Positions 50,849 through 60,251 are shown, counted from the first letter of the stretch. The stretch is DNA of 64,000 nt from Lutimonas vermicola (GCF_038433205.1 NZ_JBCDNA010000002.1:434001-498000), one strand, 5' to 3'. Numbers and translations are program-made. Notes: generated from the sequence alone by a model not told the origin.

Positions 50849-50958
50849 TTTTTATTTAGATTAAATATAAATACCATGCGAAATTACGTAAAAATATTTG
50901 TTTAAAACTGATAATTGTCACGAAACAGGAAAATATTTGAGCCTTTTCAAACTCGTGA

Positions 50959-51633
50959 TCAATCTTCTGATTTAAGCACTTCAATATCTTTAATAATGCG
51001 TTCTATTTCTCTCGCATCTGTTCCGTCGTAAAATCCCCTGATCTGTTTTTGTTTATCCACGAGTACAAACTGTTCGGTATGAATAAAATCCTGTTCCCCG
51101 CCGTCACCTTCGTCCAAAACAGCAAAATAAGATTTTCGAGCCAGCTCATAAATATGTGTTTTCTTACCGGTGGTAATCTCCCATTTTCCATCAATGGCAT
51201 TGTTTTTATCAGCATAGGCCCTGAGCACAGAGACACTGTCTATATCAGGGGTAACAGAATGGGAAAGAAATTTCAAATCATCATCTTCTTTATAATACTC
51301 CTGAAGTTCTGACATATTTATCGCCATAATCGGACAAATGGTTTGACACCTGGTAAAAAAGAAGTCAGCGATGTAAATTTTACCCTCAAAATCACTTTTA
51401 CTTATCGAATCTCCATTCTGATTGATCAAATGAAAATCACCAATCCTATGGTCCCGGCTGATGTGTTTTACGGCATCATCCACCAATCTTGGGTTCACAT
51501 CAACAGGGTTATAAACAGGAAGTTTACTTTTAGGTTTTACAAGAAAATAAAGAATAGGAAGAAAGATCAAAGTAAAGAAGAAAAGAAAGATAAACGTAGA
51601 TTTTGACTTCTTGAAAAATTCGATTAAATACAT
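50959..51633 (-). CDS. SCO1/SenC-family protein
   Basis: A 224-residue membrane-anchored thioredoxin-like protein. The N-terminal helix ('FIFLFFFTLIFLPILYFLV') anchors it, the copper/redox motif CxxxC is 'FTRCQTICPIM' near residue 96, and the third ligand His is in 'FIHTEQFVLVD' near residue 181. SCO proteins deliver copper to the CuA site of cytochrome c oxidase or act as thiol reductases. It diverges from the M1 aminopeptidase and is 110 bp from the divergent-side feoA gene. Confidence 0.92.
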   Translation of the reverse strand: MYLIEFFKKSKSTFIFLFFFTLIFLPILYFLVKPKSKLPVYNPVDVNPRLVDDAVKHISRDHRIGDFHLINQNGDSISKSDFEGKIYIADFFFTRCQTICPIMAINMSELQEYYKEDDDLKFLSHSVTPDIDSVSVLRAYADKNNAIDGKWEITTGKKTHIYELARKSYFAVLDEGDGGEQDFIHTEQFVLVDKQKQIRGFYDGTDAREIERIIKDIEVLKSED

Positions 51634-51639
51634 ATTTTG

Positions 51640-51647
51640 TATCTTTG
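51640..51647 (+). promoter_or_regulatory. -7 box (TATCTTTG) of the M1 aminopeptidase gene
   Basis: TATCTTTG lies 43 bases before the ATG. The nearest upstream TTG (51611) is 26 bases away, slightly beyond the usual range. Confidence 0.45.
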
Positions 51648-51690
51648 AGATTCTTTAAAAATTGCTAACAGAAGTACAAAAGTAAGCTTT

Positions 51691-53622
51691 ATGAAGTATT
51701 TAATGCTCCAGGGACTATTATTATTTTTCCTCTCAGGAATCGCCCAAGAGCAAGACTTTATGAATCTGGATTACCTCAAGGAGATCGCTGCTTCGGAAAA
51801 GGAAAATTCGGCCCAGAAAATTGCTTATAAAGCCAATCCAAACACCGTGAATTATGATGTGAGTTATCACAGGCTTCTTTGGGAAGTTGATCCTGCAATA
51901 GCTCAGATAAAAGGAGAAGTGACAACCTACTTTACCGCCCTGAACGATATGGAAGAAGTAGTTTTTGACCTCGCGGACAATATGACCGTATCACAGGTGA
52001 TTCAGCGAGGAGAGGCCTTAACTTTTCTTCAAAACAGCAATGATGAATTAATCATCAGCCTACCTTCATCCCAGAAGCAAAATGTACTTGACTCGCTCAC
52101 TGTATTTTATGCCGGCAATCCGGTTAGTTCTGGATTTGGATCATTTGAGATCAGTACACATGGTGCAGGAAACGTACCCGTATTGTGGACCCTGTCAGAA
52201 CCTTATGGGGCCAAAGGATGGTGGCCGTGTAAACAGGATCTGATCGATAAAATTGATTCTATTGACGTCTTTATTAAACATCCCGAAGCTTACAAGGCTG
52301 CCTCAAATGGATTGTTGATTTCAGAAACGTCAAATGCTCAATCAACGCTTACGCATTGGCGCCATAAATACCCTATTCCGGCCTATTTGATCGCCATTGC
52401 CGTTACAAATTATTCGGTATACACTGACAATGTCCCAGGGTTGGATTTCGACATCGTCAATTATGTGTATCCTGAAGATTTAAATTCCATCAAAAATAGC
52501 ACCTCCATTACACCAAGTATCATGCAACTCTATGGCGATCTGTTCGAGATATATCCTTTTGCCAGGGAAAAATACGGGCATGCGCAGTTTGGATGGGGTG
52601 GCGGCATGGAGCATACCACCATGACTTTTATGGGTGGCTGGAGCAGAGGATTGATCGCACATGAACTGGCGCACCAGTGGTTTGGCAATAAAGTTACTTG
52701 CGGGAGCTGGGAGGATATATGGTTAAACGAAGGTTTTGCAACCTATCTTGATGGTCTGGTCTATGAAAACTTTGACGGGGAAACAGCGTTTTCTCAATGG
52801 AGAAAAGCAGTCGTTATTGATGTTACATCAATATCGTCGGGATCAACTTTTGTAACTGATACGAGTTCTGTTTCCCGAATCTTCAACAGTCGCCTGAGCT
52901 ATCGAAAAGGTGCCATGATACTTCATATGCTGCGCTACAAACTTGGTGATGAGGCCTTTTTTAGCGGGCTAAAAAACTATCTTTCGGATCCCCAACTCAG
53001 CTATTCATATGCGAGGACCTCTGATCTTCAAAGGCATTTGGAAACTGCAAGTGGCGAAGGACTTGATGAATTCTTTAAGGATTGGTATTACGGGCAGGGA
53101 TACCCCATATATGAGGTAGTATGGAATCAGGATGCTTCTGACAAAACTGTACATTTTCAGGTGAATCAGCGGCAATCTCATACGTCTGTTTCTTTTTTCG
53201 AGATGCCCTTACCTGTGCTGGTTAACGGAACTTCGGGAGAAACAGAAAAATTGCGACTTGAAGTCTCTCAAGACAAGCAATTGTTTAGCGTTGAAGTTGA
53301 TTTTCAGGTTGCGTCTATTCAAATAGACCCCGAAGCACATCTGATTTCAAGAAACAACCGAGCTGTATTAGGCCTGGATCAGGACAGCCTTAAGAATATT
53401 ATTTCCATTTATCCCAATCCGGTTGCCGATGAATTGTATATTTCGGGAAATGGCGTCATTGAGATAAGAAAGATCACTATTTATAATGTGCTTGGGAAAA
53501 AAATTCTTGAACAAACTGATCCCCAAAACAGTATTGCCATGCAACAGCTTGAATTTGGCGTGCATTTAGTAGTTATTGATACTGACCAAGGCAGCCTTCA
53601 CAAGACTATTCTCAAAAAATAA
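51691..53622 (+). CDS. Secreted M1-family metallopeptidase with T9SS sorting domain
   Basis: A 643-residue protein. A signal peptide ('LQGLLLFFLSGIAQE') is followed by the M1 N-terminal sandwich and the gluzincin domain: 'FGWGGGMEHTTMTFMGGWS' is the GxMEN-like exopeptidase region and 'LIAHELAHQWFGNKVTCGSW' carries HEXXH near residue 324 with the third ligand Glu in 'WLNEGFATYLD'. The last ~70 residues form a T9SS type A sorting domain ('IISIYPNPVADELYISG', 'ITIYNVLGKKILEQ', ending 'LHKTILKK'). It is therefore expected outside the cell or on the surface, releasing amino acids from peptides. Confidence 0.94.
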   Translation: MKYLMLQGLLLFFLSGIAQEQDFMNLDYLKEIAASEKENSAQKIAYKANPNTVNYDVSYHRLLWEVDPAIAQIKGEVTTYFTALNDMEEVVFDLADNMTVSQVIQRGEALTFLQNSNDELIISLPSSQKQNVLDSLTVFYAGNPVSSGFGSFEISTHGAGNVPVLWTLSEPYGAKGWWPCKQDLIDKIDSIDVFIKHPEAYKAASNGLLISETSNAQSTLTHWRHKYPIPAYLIAIAVTNYSVYTDNVPGLDFDIVNYVYPEDLNSIKNSTSITPSIMQLYGDLFEIYPFAREKYGHAQFGWGGGMEHTTMTFMGGWSRGLIAHELAHQWFGNKVTCGSWEDIWLNEGFATYLDGLVYENFDGETAFSQWRKAVVIDVTSISSGSTFVTDTSSVSRIFNSRLSYRKGAMILHMLRYKLGDEAFFSGLKNYLSDPQLSYSYARTSDLQRHLETASGEGLDEFFKDWYYGQGYPIYEVVWNQDASDKTVHFQVNQRQSHTSVSFFEMPLPVLVNGTSGETEKLRLEVSQDKQLFSVEVDFQVASIQIDPEAHLISRNNRAVLGLDQDSLKNIISIYPNPVADELYISGNGVIEIRKITIYNVLGKKILEQTDPQNSIAMQQLEFGVHLVVIDTDQGSLHKTILKK

Positions 53623-53675
53623 AACTTTTAACAACTATTTCAGAAGACTGATTTCCTAATATTGTTCATAAAGTG

Positions 53676-53683
53676 TACATTTG
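53676..53683 (+). promoter_or_regulatory. -7 box (TACATTTG) of rseP
   Basis: TACATTTG lies 27 bases before the rseP ATG. No TTG is correctly spaced upstream. Confidence 0.45.
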
Positions 53684-53710
53684 TCGTCCTTTAAAATTTG
53701 AATACTATCA

Positions 53711-55045
53711 ATGGAAACCTATATAAAAATTACCCAGTTCTTATTGAGTTTATCACTACTCATTATTTTACATGAATTGGGCCACTTTATTCCCGCAAAA
53801 TTATTTAAAACCAGAGTTGAAAAATTTTATCTTTTCTTCGACTATAAATTCTCCATATTCAAAAAGAAAATTGGGGAAACCGTGTATGGTATAGGATGGA
53901 TCCCACTGGGTGGCTATGTAAAAATATCCGGTATGATCGATGAAAGTATGGATAAGGAACAAATGGCACAACCTCCTCAACCTTGGGAATTCAGATCAAA
54001 ACCAGCATGGCAGAGACTGATCATTATGCTCGGAGGGGTTACTGTGAATTTTATTTTGGGGATATTCATTTATATCATGATGTTCACAGCATGGGGAGAT
54101 AACTATGTGGCTGCTGAAGATGTAAAAGAAGGATTCTATGTGTCGGATCTGTTCAAAAGCCTTGGATTTCAGGATGGGGACAAAATTGTAAAAATCAATG
54201 ATGAGGTTCCTTTTGATGTGCTTGACGTTAACAGGCACCTGTTTCTGAGGGATATAAAAAATATTGAAGTGAATCATCCGGATGGAAATGCGGAGATTAT
54301 TGAATTACCTGAAGACATTGGTTTGCAAATGTGGCAAGCTGGAAATTTAGATCCTTTTAACCCTCGAATCCATTCTATCCTTGATAGCATTGTCCCTGGA
54401 ACTCCCGCTTTTGAGGCAGGTTTAAAAAAAGGAGATATCATTACTGAAATTAATGATCAAAAAGTCAACTACTGGGATGAATTCACACATGTTGTCATAA
54501 ATAACCCAAAGAATAAGGAAATCAAAGTCACTGTTGATCGAGACGGAACGAATGAAACTTTTATGATTGTTCCGGGAGATGATCAAAAACTAGGTGTCTA
54601 TCCAAAAGGCTACACCGAGGATGTTATTACTTTAAGCCATAAGGATTACTCATTTGGAGAAAGTATCCGTCCTGGTTTTGCTAAGGCATATTGGACTTTA
54701 AAAGATTATATGGGTCAGTTCAAGTATGTATTCACAAAGAAAGGTGCAACACAACTTGGAGGTTTTATCACTATAGGCAATATCTTCCCTTCTAAATGGA
54801 ACTGGCAGGCTTTTTGGAACATAACTGCTTTACTTTCGATCATGCTCGGGTTTATGAATTTATTACCTATACCTGCCCTCGATGGCGGGCATGTGGTTTT
54901 TACGATGTTTGAAATTATAAGCGGGAGAAAACCAAGTGATAAATTCTTGGAATATGCGCAGATCATAGGTTTTATCATTCTGATATCATTGTTGTTGTTT
55001 GCCAATGGAAATGATATTTATAAATGGCTAACCGGCCAGCTCTAA
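53711..55045 (+). CDS. rseP: RIP metalloprotease RseP (site-2 protease)
   Basis: A 444-residue integral membrane zinc protease. The zinc motif HEXXH is 'LHELGHFIPAKLF' near residues 21-25 within the first membrane helix, and the third ligand is in 'NLLPIPALDGGHVVF' near residues 383-396. A PDZ-type region (~205-295) includes 'SIVPGTPAFEAGLKKGDII', and another degenerate one may precede it. It cleaves anti-sigma factors and signal peptide remnants within the membrane. It follows the M1 gene by 88 bp but has its own -7 box. Confidence 0.94.
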   Translation: METYIKITQFLLSLSLLIILHELGHFIPAKLFKTRVEKFYLFFDYKFSIFKKKIGETVYGIGWIPLGGYVKISGMIDESMDKEQMAQPPQPWEFRSKPAWQRLIIMLGGVTVNFILGIFIYIMMFTAWGDNYVAAEDVKEGFYVSDLFKSLGFQDGDKIVKINDEVPFDVLDVNRHLFLRDIKNIEVNHPDGNAEIIELPEDIGLQMWQAGNLDPFNPRIHSILDSIVPGTPAFEAGLKKGDIITEINDQKVNYWDEFTHVVINNPKNKEIKVTVDRDGTNETFMIVPGDDQKLGVYPKGYTEDVITLSHKDYSFGESIRPGFAKAYWTLKDYMGQFKYVFTKKGATQLGGFITIGNIFPSKWNWQAFWNITALLSIMLGFMNLLPIPALDGGHVVFTMFEIISGRKPSDKFLEYAQIIGFIILISLLLFANGNDIYKWLTGQL

Positions 55046-55074
55046 ATCCGGCATTCAGTGTTTTAGACACACTT

Positions 55075-55082
55075 TATTTTTG
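55075..55082 (+). promoter_or_regulatory. -7 box (TATTTTTG) of the DUF3179-TlpA-DUF6029 operon
   Basis: TATTTTTG lies 49 bases before the DUF3179 ATG. The leader contains a small GCTG/CAGC hairpin candidate near 55092-55110. Confidence 0.4.
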
Positions 55083-55131
55083 AATTTTGTAAGCTGCTGT
55101 TATCATCAGCGTCTATTATAAAAACTCAAGG

Positions 55132-56175
55132 ATGAAGAAAATAATACTGCTAATATCTTTAGTTTACTTTGCTGTTTCCTGTGCTGATTCAGACGATATG
55201 GGTCAAAATGTCAATGATGCTCCCCAACTTGACAATTTTGATTGGACCATTCCGTCGGGGTTGATCAATGGCTCCGACAACCCCTTTCCCCTTGCCAAAG
55301 ATCCCAAACTTTTTAAGGTTTCGGAGGTTCAATTCCTATCCGATGAATCCCTTGCGGCAGTAGCATATATAGAAGGTGAAATCAGGGTATATCCTTATCT
55401 TTATTTGAATTCCTTTGAATCTGTGAATGACCAGGTTAACGGAATTTCATATGCCTTAACGTATTGCCCTCAAACGCAAAGTGCCCTTTTGATCAACAAT
55501 AGATTCAAAACTGATAATTTTGTTTTACGGGCCTCCGGATATCTGTTGTATGATAATGTGATTCTTAAAGATGAAAGCAGTGAGACGTATTGGTCCCAAA
55601 TGCTGGGGCAATGCATCAAAGGCCGGTATGCAGGGGAGTTCAGCGGCACTTTTAATTTTGTTGAAATGACCTGGAAAACAGTCAGGACAAATTTTCCTGA
55701 TGCCAAGGTATTTACCATTTCAAGTATAAGCCAATCGAGCAATAATACACAGGCCAATAAAGCTGATGTAAAAGTCGGAGATTTGGTCTACGGAATAATA
55801 GGCAGGACGACAAGTCAACAATTTGCAAGTGCCGAGGCTGTTAAAAACACCGAGGTTTTTATTTATCATTACGATGATTTCGGTGATCAGACAGAGCTTT
55901 TAACTGACAATATTGCCAATAAACAGACCCTCATTATAGGCAATCGGAATGACCATTATATTACTTCATATATCAATGACGGTACTGCTGTGTTCCAGGC
56001 TGTTCAAAATAAGTTCCCCATCGTGATGAAGGATAGTGAAGACAATTACTGGAATGTGTTTGGAGTAGCGGTGGAGGGTCCTAGAACTGGACAGCAATTA
56101 GCATCACCTGTTGGTTTTTTTGCACTGTTCTGGGCCTGGGACGAATTTTACGATGATTTCAATTTTGTTGACTGA
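55132..56175 (+). CDS. DUF3179-family lipoprotein
   Basis: A 347-residue lipoprotein ('LLISLVYFAVSCADSDD', Cys at about residue 17). The body matches DUF3179: 'FLSDESLAAVAYIEGEIRVYP', 'VNDQVNGISYALTYCPQTQSA' and 'LRASGYLLYDNVILKDESS' are its recognisable segments, with the conserved Cys in 'TYCPQT' and 'YWSQMLGQCIKGRYAGE'. The function of DUF3179 is unknown. It is the first gene of a tight three-gene unit (6-bp gap to the TlpA gene, which overlaps the DUF6029 gene), so the three products probably work together in the periplasm and outer membrane. Confidence 0.85.
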   Translation: MKKIILLISLVYFAVSCADSDDMGQNVNDAPQLDNFDWTIPSGLINGSDNPFPLAKDPKLFKVSEVQFLSDESLAAVAYIEGEIRVYPYLYLNSFESVNDQVNGISYALTYCPQTQSALLINNRFKTDNFVLRASGYLLYDNVILKDESSETYWSQMLGQCIKGRYAGEFSGTFNFVEMTWKTVRTNFPDAKVFTISSISQSSNNTQANKADVKVGDLVYGIIGRTTSQQFASAEAVKNTEVFIYHYDDFGDQTELLTDNIANKQTLIIGNRNDHYITSYINDGTAVFQAVQNKFPIVMKDSEDNYWNVFGVAVEGPRTGQQLASPVGFFALFWAWDEFYDDFNFVD

Positions 56176-56181
56176 TCACTG

Positions 56182-56673
56182 ATGAAAACAAAACAATTAT
56201 TTTTACTGTTATTTCTTTTCTGTTCATTGGTTCAAGCCCAAAAAAGGCTGCCAAAAATAAGTGTAAAAAGCTTCAATGAAAATAACCTTGACCTGAATTT
56301 ACAGAGCATGGAACAGGTCCTTATCATTAGTTTTTGGGCAACCTGGTGTGAACCATGCATCAAAGAGTTAAACGCTTTTAATAAAAACCTGAGCTATTTG
56401 GAAGAAGAACTGAATTCAAAACTGATAGCCATTTCTACAGATGATTCGCGTACAGTTTCGAGAATTATCCCCATGGTAAGCGGCAACTCCTGGGATTTTG
56501 AGGTTTACCTCGATACAAATCAAAAAATAAAAAGGGCATTGAACATTATCGACATCCCACATACGCTTGTTGTTTTTCAAAATAAGATCGTTTATGAACA
56601 TACGGGTTATTTAAACGGTGATGAGGACGAACTGTTTAAGAAGATCGTGGAAATAAACAATAATGAATTTTGA
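56182..56673 (+). CDS. TlpA-like periplasmic thioredoxin
   Basis: A 163-residue exported thioredoxin-fold protein. A signal peptide ('QLFLLLFLFCSLVQAQ') is followed by 'VLIISFWATWCEPCIKELNAF' with the redox Cys pair near residues 56 and 59 (WCEPC). 'DSRTVSRIIPMVSGNSWDFEV' and the cis-Pro segment 'IDIPHTLVVFQNK' complete the TlpA/ResA fold. It should reduce or isomerise disulfides in the periplasm; the partner is probably a neighbour. The DUF3179 lipoprotein upstream has Cys residues that could be substrates (inference). Its last 4 bases overlap the DUF6029 start. Confidence 0.9.
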   Translation: MKTKQLFLLLFLFCSLVQAQKRLPKISVKSFNENNLDLNLQSMEQVLIISFWATWCEPCIKELNAFNKNLSYLEEELNSKLIAISTDDSRTVSRIIPMVSGNSWDFEVYLDTNQKIKRALNIIDIPHTLVVFQNKIVYEHTGYLNGDEDELFKKIVEINNNEF

Positions 56674-58295
56674 AAAGACTTGTTATTATTTTTGTTCTTT
56701 TTCTTGCAGCAACTACGGCCAGTGCACAATTTCTCGATGATTTTTCTGCAGGTCTCGAATCAATGATCACCTATTACAACGATGATCAGAAAGTTGTGAA
56801 TCCAGGTGAAACTGATGTCAGGTCTAACAATTATCTTCGTTTTAATTATTTTAAAAGCAGTTTCAGCGCCTCCCTGCAACTGGAATCCTATATAGAAGAA
56901 GCCTTGCTTGGTTATGCTCCGGAATTTAATAAAAAGCTTGGTGTATCGATGTTCTCATTTGCCTATACACATAATAAACTGGAATTGTCTGCGGGGTATC
57001 TTTTTGATCAATTTAGCAGTGGCTTGAGTTTTCGAACATGGGAAGACAGACAATTAGGACTCAATAACGCTCTTGTAGGTGTTCATCTAAAATACAAAGT
57101 GCTTAGAAAGGTGAATATTAAAGGATTTCTCGGTAAACAAAAGATTGGTTTTGATATCTCCAAAGGCACTCTAATGGGGCTGAATACTGAAATTGGTCTA
57201 GGTAAAGAATTCAATATGGATTTGGGAATTGTAAGTCGTTATGAAACCTATGATTCCGAGAATCCCACTTTTAATGAGTTTACGAATCTATATTCCTCAA
57301 AATTAATCTATTCGGGCAAAAAGATTTACGGGCATGTGGAATATGTTTATAAAAGTAAAGATGCTTTGGTTGAATTCGGCAATATCATCGACAGCCGCTT
57401 GTTCTCAGGTAATGCCCTTTCATTTAACCTGGGCTATTTTAAATCAGGATTCGGATTTGATGCTACTTTCAGAAGGTTAGAGAATATGGCCTTCTATACT
57501 GATAGAGACACATATGGAAACATATACAACCAACTCATCGTGAATTACCTTCCGGTGCTTACCAAGCAACACAATGCAGGTCTATCAAACATATATGTCT
57601 ATCAGGCACAAACGCAGTTGAATTTCTTAACAGGTGGAAAGGCCGGAGAAATTGGTCAGCAAATAGATGTCTTTTACAAATTTTCTAAAAAAAACAGTTT
57701 AGCTGAAAAATACAAAACGGTATTGGCATTTAACTACGCTTCATGGTATGGATTAAACACCGATTTCGATCTTGAAAACCGAAAGTATACCTCTGAATTT
57801 TTAAAATACGGTGACAGATATTACAGGGATATAAATCTTGAACTTAAAAACCAATGGACCGATCAGTGGAGCACCTCTTTGTACTGGATCAACCAGTTTT
57901 ACAATATGGAATTGCTTGAAGCAGCGACAGGAACAGTAAACGCCAATATTGTCTCAGCAGATATTTATTACACAGTTAATGGCAAAAATGAATTCAGGAT
58001 TCAGGCCGAGCATCTTTGGACCCGGGACGACAAAAAGAATTGGGTTGGCGGGCTCATTGAATATCGTTTTTTAAGAAAATTCTCAATTTATGCAACTGAC
58101 CAGTACAACTATGGAAATGACAATTCCCTGGAAAAAATACATTACTATAATTTTGGAGGCACTTACAGGCGGGGAAAAACTAAAATCTCTCTCAATTACG
58201 GACGTCAAAGAGGAGGGTTAATCTGTGTTGGAGGTGTATGCCGATTCGTTCCAAAATCCAACGGACTCAGCCTGGCCATGAACCTGTATCTATAA
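56670..58295 (+). CDS. DUF6029-family outer-membrane beta-barrel protein
   Basis: A 541-residue exported protein. The TTG start overlaps the TlpA stop as TTGA and leads a signal peptide ('LVIIFVLFLAATTASAQ'). The mature part matches DUF6029 ('FSAGLESMITYYNDDQKV', 'VRSNNYLRFNYFKSSFSA', 'ESYIEEALLGYAPEF') and is a barrel of about 16 or more amphipathic strands ('ELSAGYLFDQFSSGLSF', 'IYGHVEYVYKSKDALVEFG'). Near its end are two closely spaced Cys ('LICVGGVCRFVP'), unusual for a barrel and possible clients of the TlpA protein. No transport substrate is known. It ends at a bidirectional hairpin shared with atpC. Confidence 0.85.
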   Translation: MKRLVIIFVLFLAATTASAQFLDDFSAGLESMITYYNDDQKVVNPGETDVRSNNYLRFNYFKSSFSASLQLESYIEEALLGYAPEFNKKLGVSMFSFAYTHNKLELSAGYLFDQFSSGLSFRTWEDRQLGLNNALVGVHLKYKVLRKVNIKGFLGKQKIGFDISKGTLMGLNTEIGLGKEFNMDLGIVSRYETYDSENPTFNEFTNLYSSKLIYSGKKIYGHVEYVYKSKDALVEFGNIIDSRLFSGNALSFNLGYFKSGFGFDATFRRLENMAFYTDRDTYGNIYNQLIVNYLPVLTKQHNAGLSNIYVYQAQTQLNFLTGGKAGEIGQQIDVFYKFSKKNSLAEKYKTVLAFNYASWYGLNTDFDLENRKYTSEFLKYGDRYYRDINLELKNQWTDQWSTSLYWINQFYNMELLEAATGTVNANIVSADIYYTVNGKNEFRIQAEHLWTRDDKKNWVGGLIEYRFLRKFSIYATDQYNYGNDNSLEKIHYYNFGGTYRRGKTKISLNYGRQRGGLICVGGVCRFVPKSNGLSLAMNLYL

Positions 58296-58323
58296 AAAAT
58301 CCCCACGCTAAGCGTGAGGATTT
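58296..58323. terminator. Hairpin between the DUF6029 and atpC genes
   Basis: ATCC-CACGC and GCGTG-GGAT pair with single mismatched bases and a 3-base loop; A/T runs lie on both sides between convergent genes. Confidence 0.65.
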
Positions 58324-58348
58324 ATGCATTTCGTTATCAATTATAAAA

Positions 58349-58627
58349 TCAGTCTACAAGTATAATGATCTTATTATCATTCATTTCTATGGTTCCACCA
58401 TTAATCTCCAAAACTTTATAACCATTATCACCATTTGAGAATTTCTCTTCATAGGCCTCTTCCAGAGTGAAATTTCCCTGAATCCTGACTTTGCCTTGTT
58501 GAAGCAAAGATACTATAGGAGCATGATTATTGAGAATCTGAAACTGGCCCACAACTCCCGGGACAATCACTGATTCAACTTCGTCCTGAAAGATACTGGC
58601 CTCAGGTGTTACAATTTCTAAAAACAT
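58349..58627 (-). CDS. atpC: F0F1 ATP synthase subunit epsilon, short form
   Basis: A 92-residue epsilon subunit. It covers only the N-terminal beta-sandwich ('MFLEIVTPEASIFQDEVESV', 'VPGVVGQFQILNNHAPIVSL', 'GYKVLEINGGTIEMNDNKI'), whereas E. coli epsilon has ~139 residues with a C-terminal helical hairpin. The inhibitory helices are thus absent. It lies 11 bp after the atpD stop. The rest of the ATP synthase genes are not here, as is usual for many Bacteroidota. Confidence 0.93.
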   Translation of the reverse strand: MFLEIVTPEASIFQDEVESVIVPGVVGQFQILNNHAPIVSLLQQGKVRIQGNFTLEEAYEEKFSNGDNGYKVLEINGGTIEMNDNKIIILVD

Positions 58628-58638
58628 AGTTTATGCGT

Positions 58639-60147
58639 TTATGCTTCGGTCAACATTTTTTCTCCAGCCTCAATAGCTTCCTCGATGGTTCCCCTAAGGT
58701 TAAAGGCGGATTCAGGATACTTATCCAATTCACCGTCCATAATCATGTTGAAACCTTTAATGGTATCTTTAATATCTACCAAACATCCTGGGATTCCCGT
58801 AAACTGCTCAGCTACGTGGAATGGCTGAGACAAGAATCTTTGTACACGTCTTGCTCTGTGAACGATTAATTTATCCTCTTCACTCAATTCCTCCATTCCA
58901 AGAATAGCAATGATATCCTGTAATTCTTTATATTTCTGCAAAGTCTCCTTTACTCTTTGTGCCGTATCATAGTGCTCATCACCTAAGATTTCCCTGCTTA
59001 AAATCCTTGAAGTTGAATCCAATGGATCCACTGCAGGGTAAATTCCCAATTCTGATATTTTCCTTGAAAGTACGGTTGTTGCATCCAAGTGGGCAAAAGT
59101 TGTTGCCGGTGCAGGGTCAGTCAAGTCATCCGCAGGCACATAAACTGCCTGCACAGATGTAATAGATCCATTTTTTGTAGATGTAATCCTCTCCTGCATA
59201 GCTCCCATCTCCGTGGCCAATGTTGGTTGGTATCCTACTGCAGAAGGCATACGTCCTAAAAGGGCAGATACCTCAGAACCAGCCTGGGTAAATCTAAAGA
59301 TATTATCGATAAAGAATAGAATATCTTTCCCTTGTCCGTCCCCGGCTCCGTCTCTAAAATATTCTGCAATGGTCAATCCTGAAAGGGCCACACGTGCACG
59401 TGCTCCCGGAGGCTCATTCATCTGGCCAAATACAAAAGTAAGCTTAGAATCTTTTAACCCATCTGCATCAACCTTATCGAGGTCCCATCCTCCTGCTTCC
59501 ATGGATTTATCAAACTCCTCACCATATTTGATAATGCCTGATTCAAGCATCTCTCTTAACAAGTCATTTCCTTCACGAGTTCTTTCACCTACTCCTGCGA
59601 ACACAGATAAACCACCATGGCTCTTTGCAATGTTATTGATCAATTCTTGAATAAGTACTGTTTTTCCAACTCCTGCTCCACCAAACAAACCAATCTTACC
59701 ACCCTTAGAATAAGGTTCAATAAGGTCAATCACTTTAATTCCGGTGAACAAAACCTCAGTAGAAGTTGAAAGATCTTCAAAGTTTGGCGCTGATCTGTGT
59801 ATCGGAAAGCCATTCTTCCCGTCTTTTGGAAGTGCTTTTAACCCATCAATTGGATCTCCATTCACATTAAACAGTCTTCCGTAAATTTCTTCTCCAACCG
59901 GAACCTTGATAGGATTGCCTGTTGAAACAACTTCAACCCCTCTGCTTAAACCATCTGTAGAATCCATTGCGATACATCTTACCACATCTTCACCAACATG
60001 TTGTTCTACTTCAAGAATCAATATCGAGCCATCCTTTCTGGTGATTTCCAACGAATCAAATATTTTTGGAAGTTGATTATCATTTGAAAACTCAACATCG
60101 ACTACTGCTCCTAAAATTTGAGAAACTTTACCTGTGATCTTTGCCAT
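58639..60147 (-). CDS. atpD: F0F1 ATP synthase subunit beta
   Basis: A 502-residue catalytic subunit. Walker A 'GLFGGAGVGKTVLIQELI' is near residue 158, 'VFAGVGERTREGNDL' and Walker B 'DILFFIDNIFRFTQAGSEVS' follow, and 'SALLGRMPSAVGYQPTLATE' is the catalytic-interface signature. It makes ATP with the alpha subunits in the membrane-bound F1 ring. 'FLSQPFHVAEQFTGIPG' near the C-terminus is conserved. It is transcribed from an upstream -7 box TATCTTTG at 60234-60227 together with atpC. Confidence 0.97.
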   Translation of the reverse strand: MAKITGKVSQILGAVVDVEFSNDNQLPKIFDSLEITRKDGSILILEVEQHVGEDVVRCIAMDSTDGLSRGVEVVSTGNPIKVPVGEEIYGRLFNVNGDPIDGLKALPKDGKNGFPIHRSAPNFEDLSTSTEVLFTGIKVIDLIEPYSKGGKIGLFGGAGVGKTVLIQELINNIAKSHGGLSVFAGVGERTREGNDLLREMLESGIIKYGEEFDKSMEAGGWDLDKVDADGLKDSKLTFVFGQMNEPPGARARVALSGLTIAEYFRDGAGDGQGKDILFFIDNIFRFTQAGSEVSALLGRMPSAVGYQPTLATEMGAMQERITSTKNGSITSVQAVYVPADDLTDPAPATTFAHLDATTVLSRKISELGIYPAVDPLDSTSRILSREILGDEHYDTAQRVKETLQKYKELQDIIAILGMEELSEEDKLIVHRARRVQRFLSQPFHVAEQFTGIPGCLVDIKDTIKGFNMIMDGELDKYPESAFNLRGTIEEAIEAGEKMLTEA

Positions 60148-60226
60148 TCTTATTAATTATTTATTAATCTTTAACGCATTCTGTTACGATTCAGAATCAA
60201 TTCAAATGCATTTTTGTTTTGCGGTG

Positions 60227-60234
60227 CAAAGATA
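60227..60234 (-). promoter_or_regulatory. -7 box (TATCTTTG) of atpDC
   Basis: TATCTTTG on the minus strand lies 80 bases before the atpD ATG, so the leader would be about 75 bases. Confidence 0.5.
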
Positions 60235-60251
60235 TGTTTTTAATACAAAAA

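Noticed and set aside
59213..59650. A 145-codon plus-strand open frame inside atpD
   Set aside because: It is antisense to the highly conserved beta subunit and has no protein-like features of its own.
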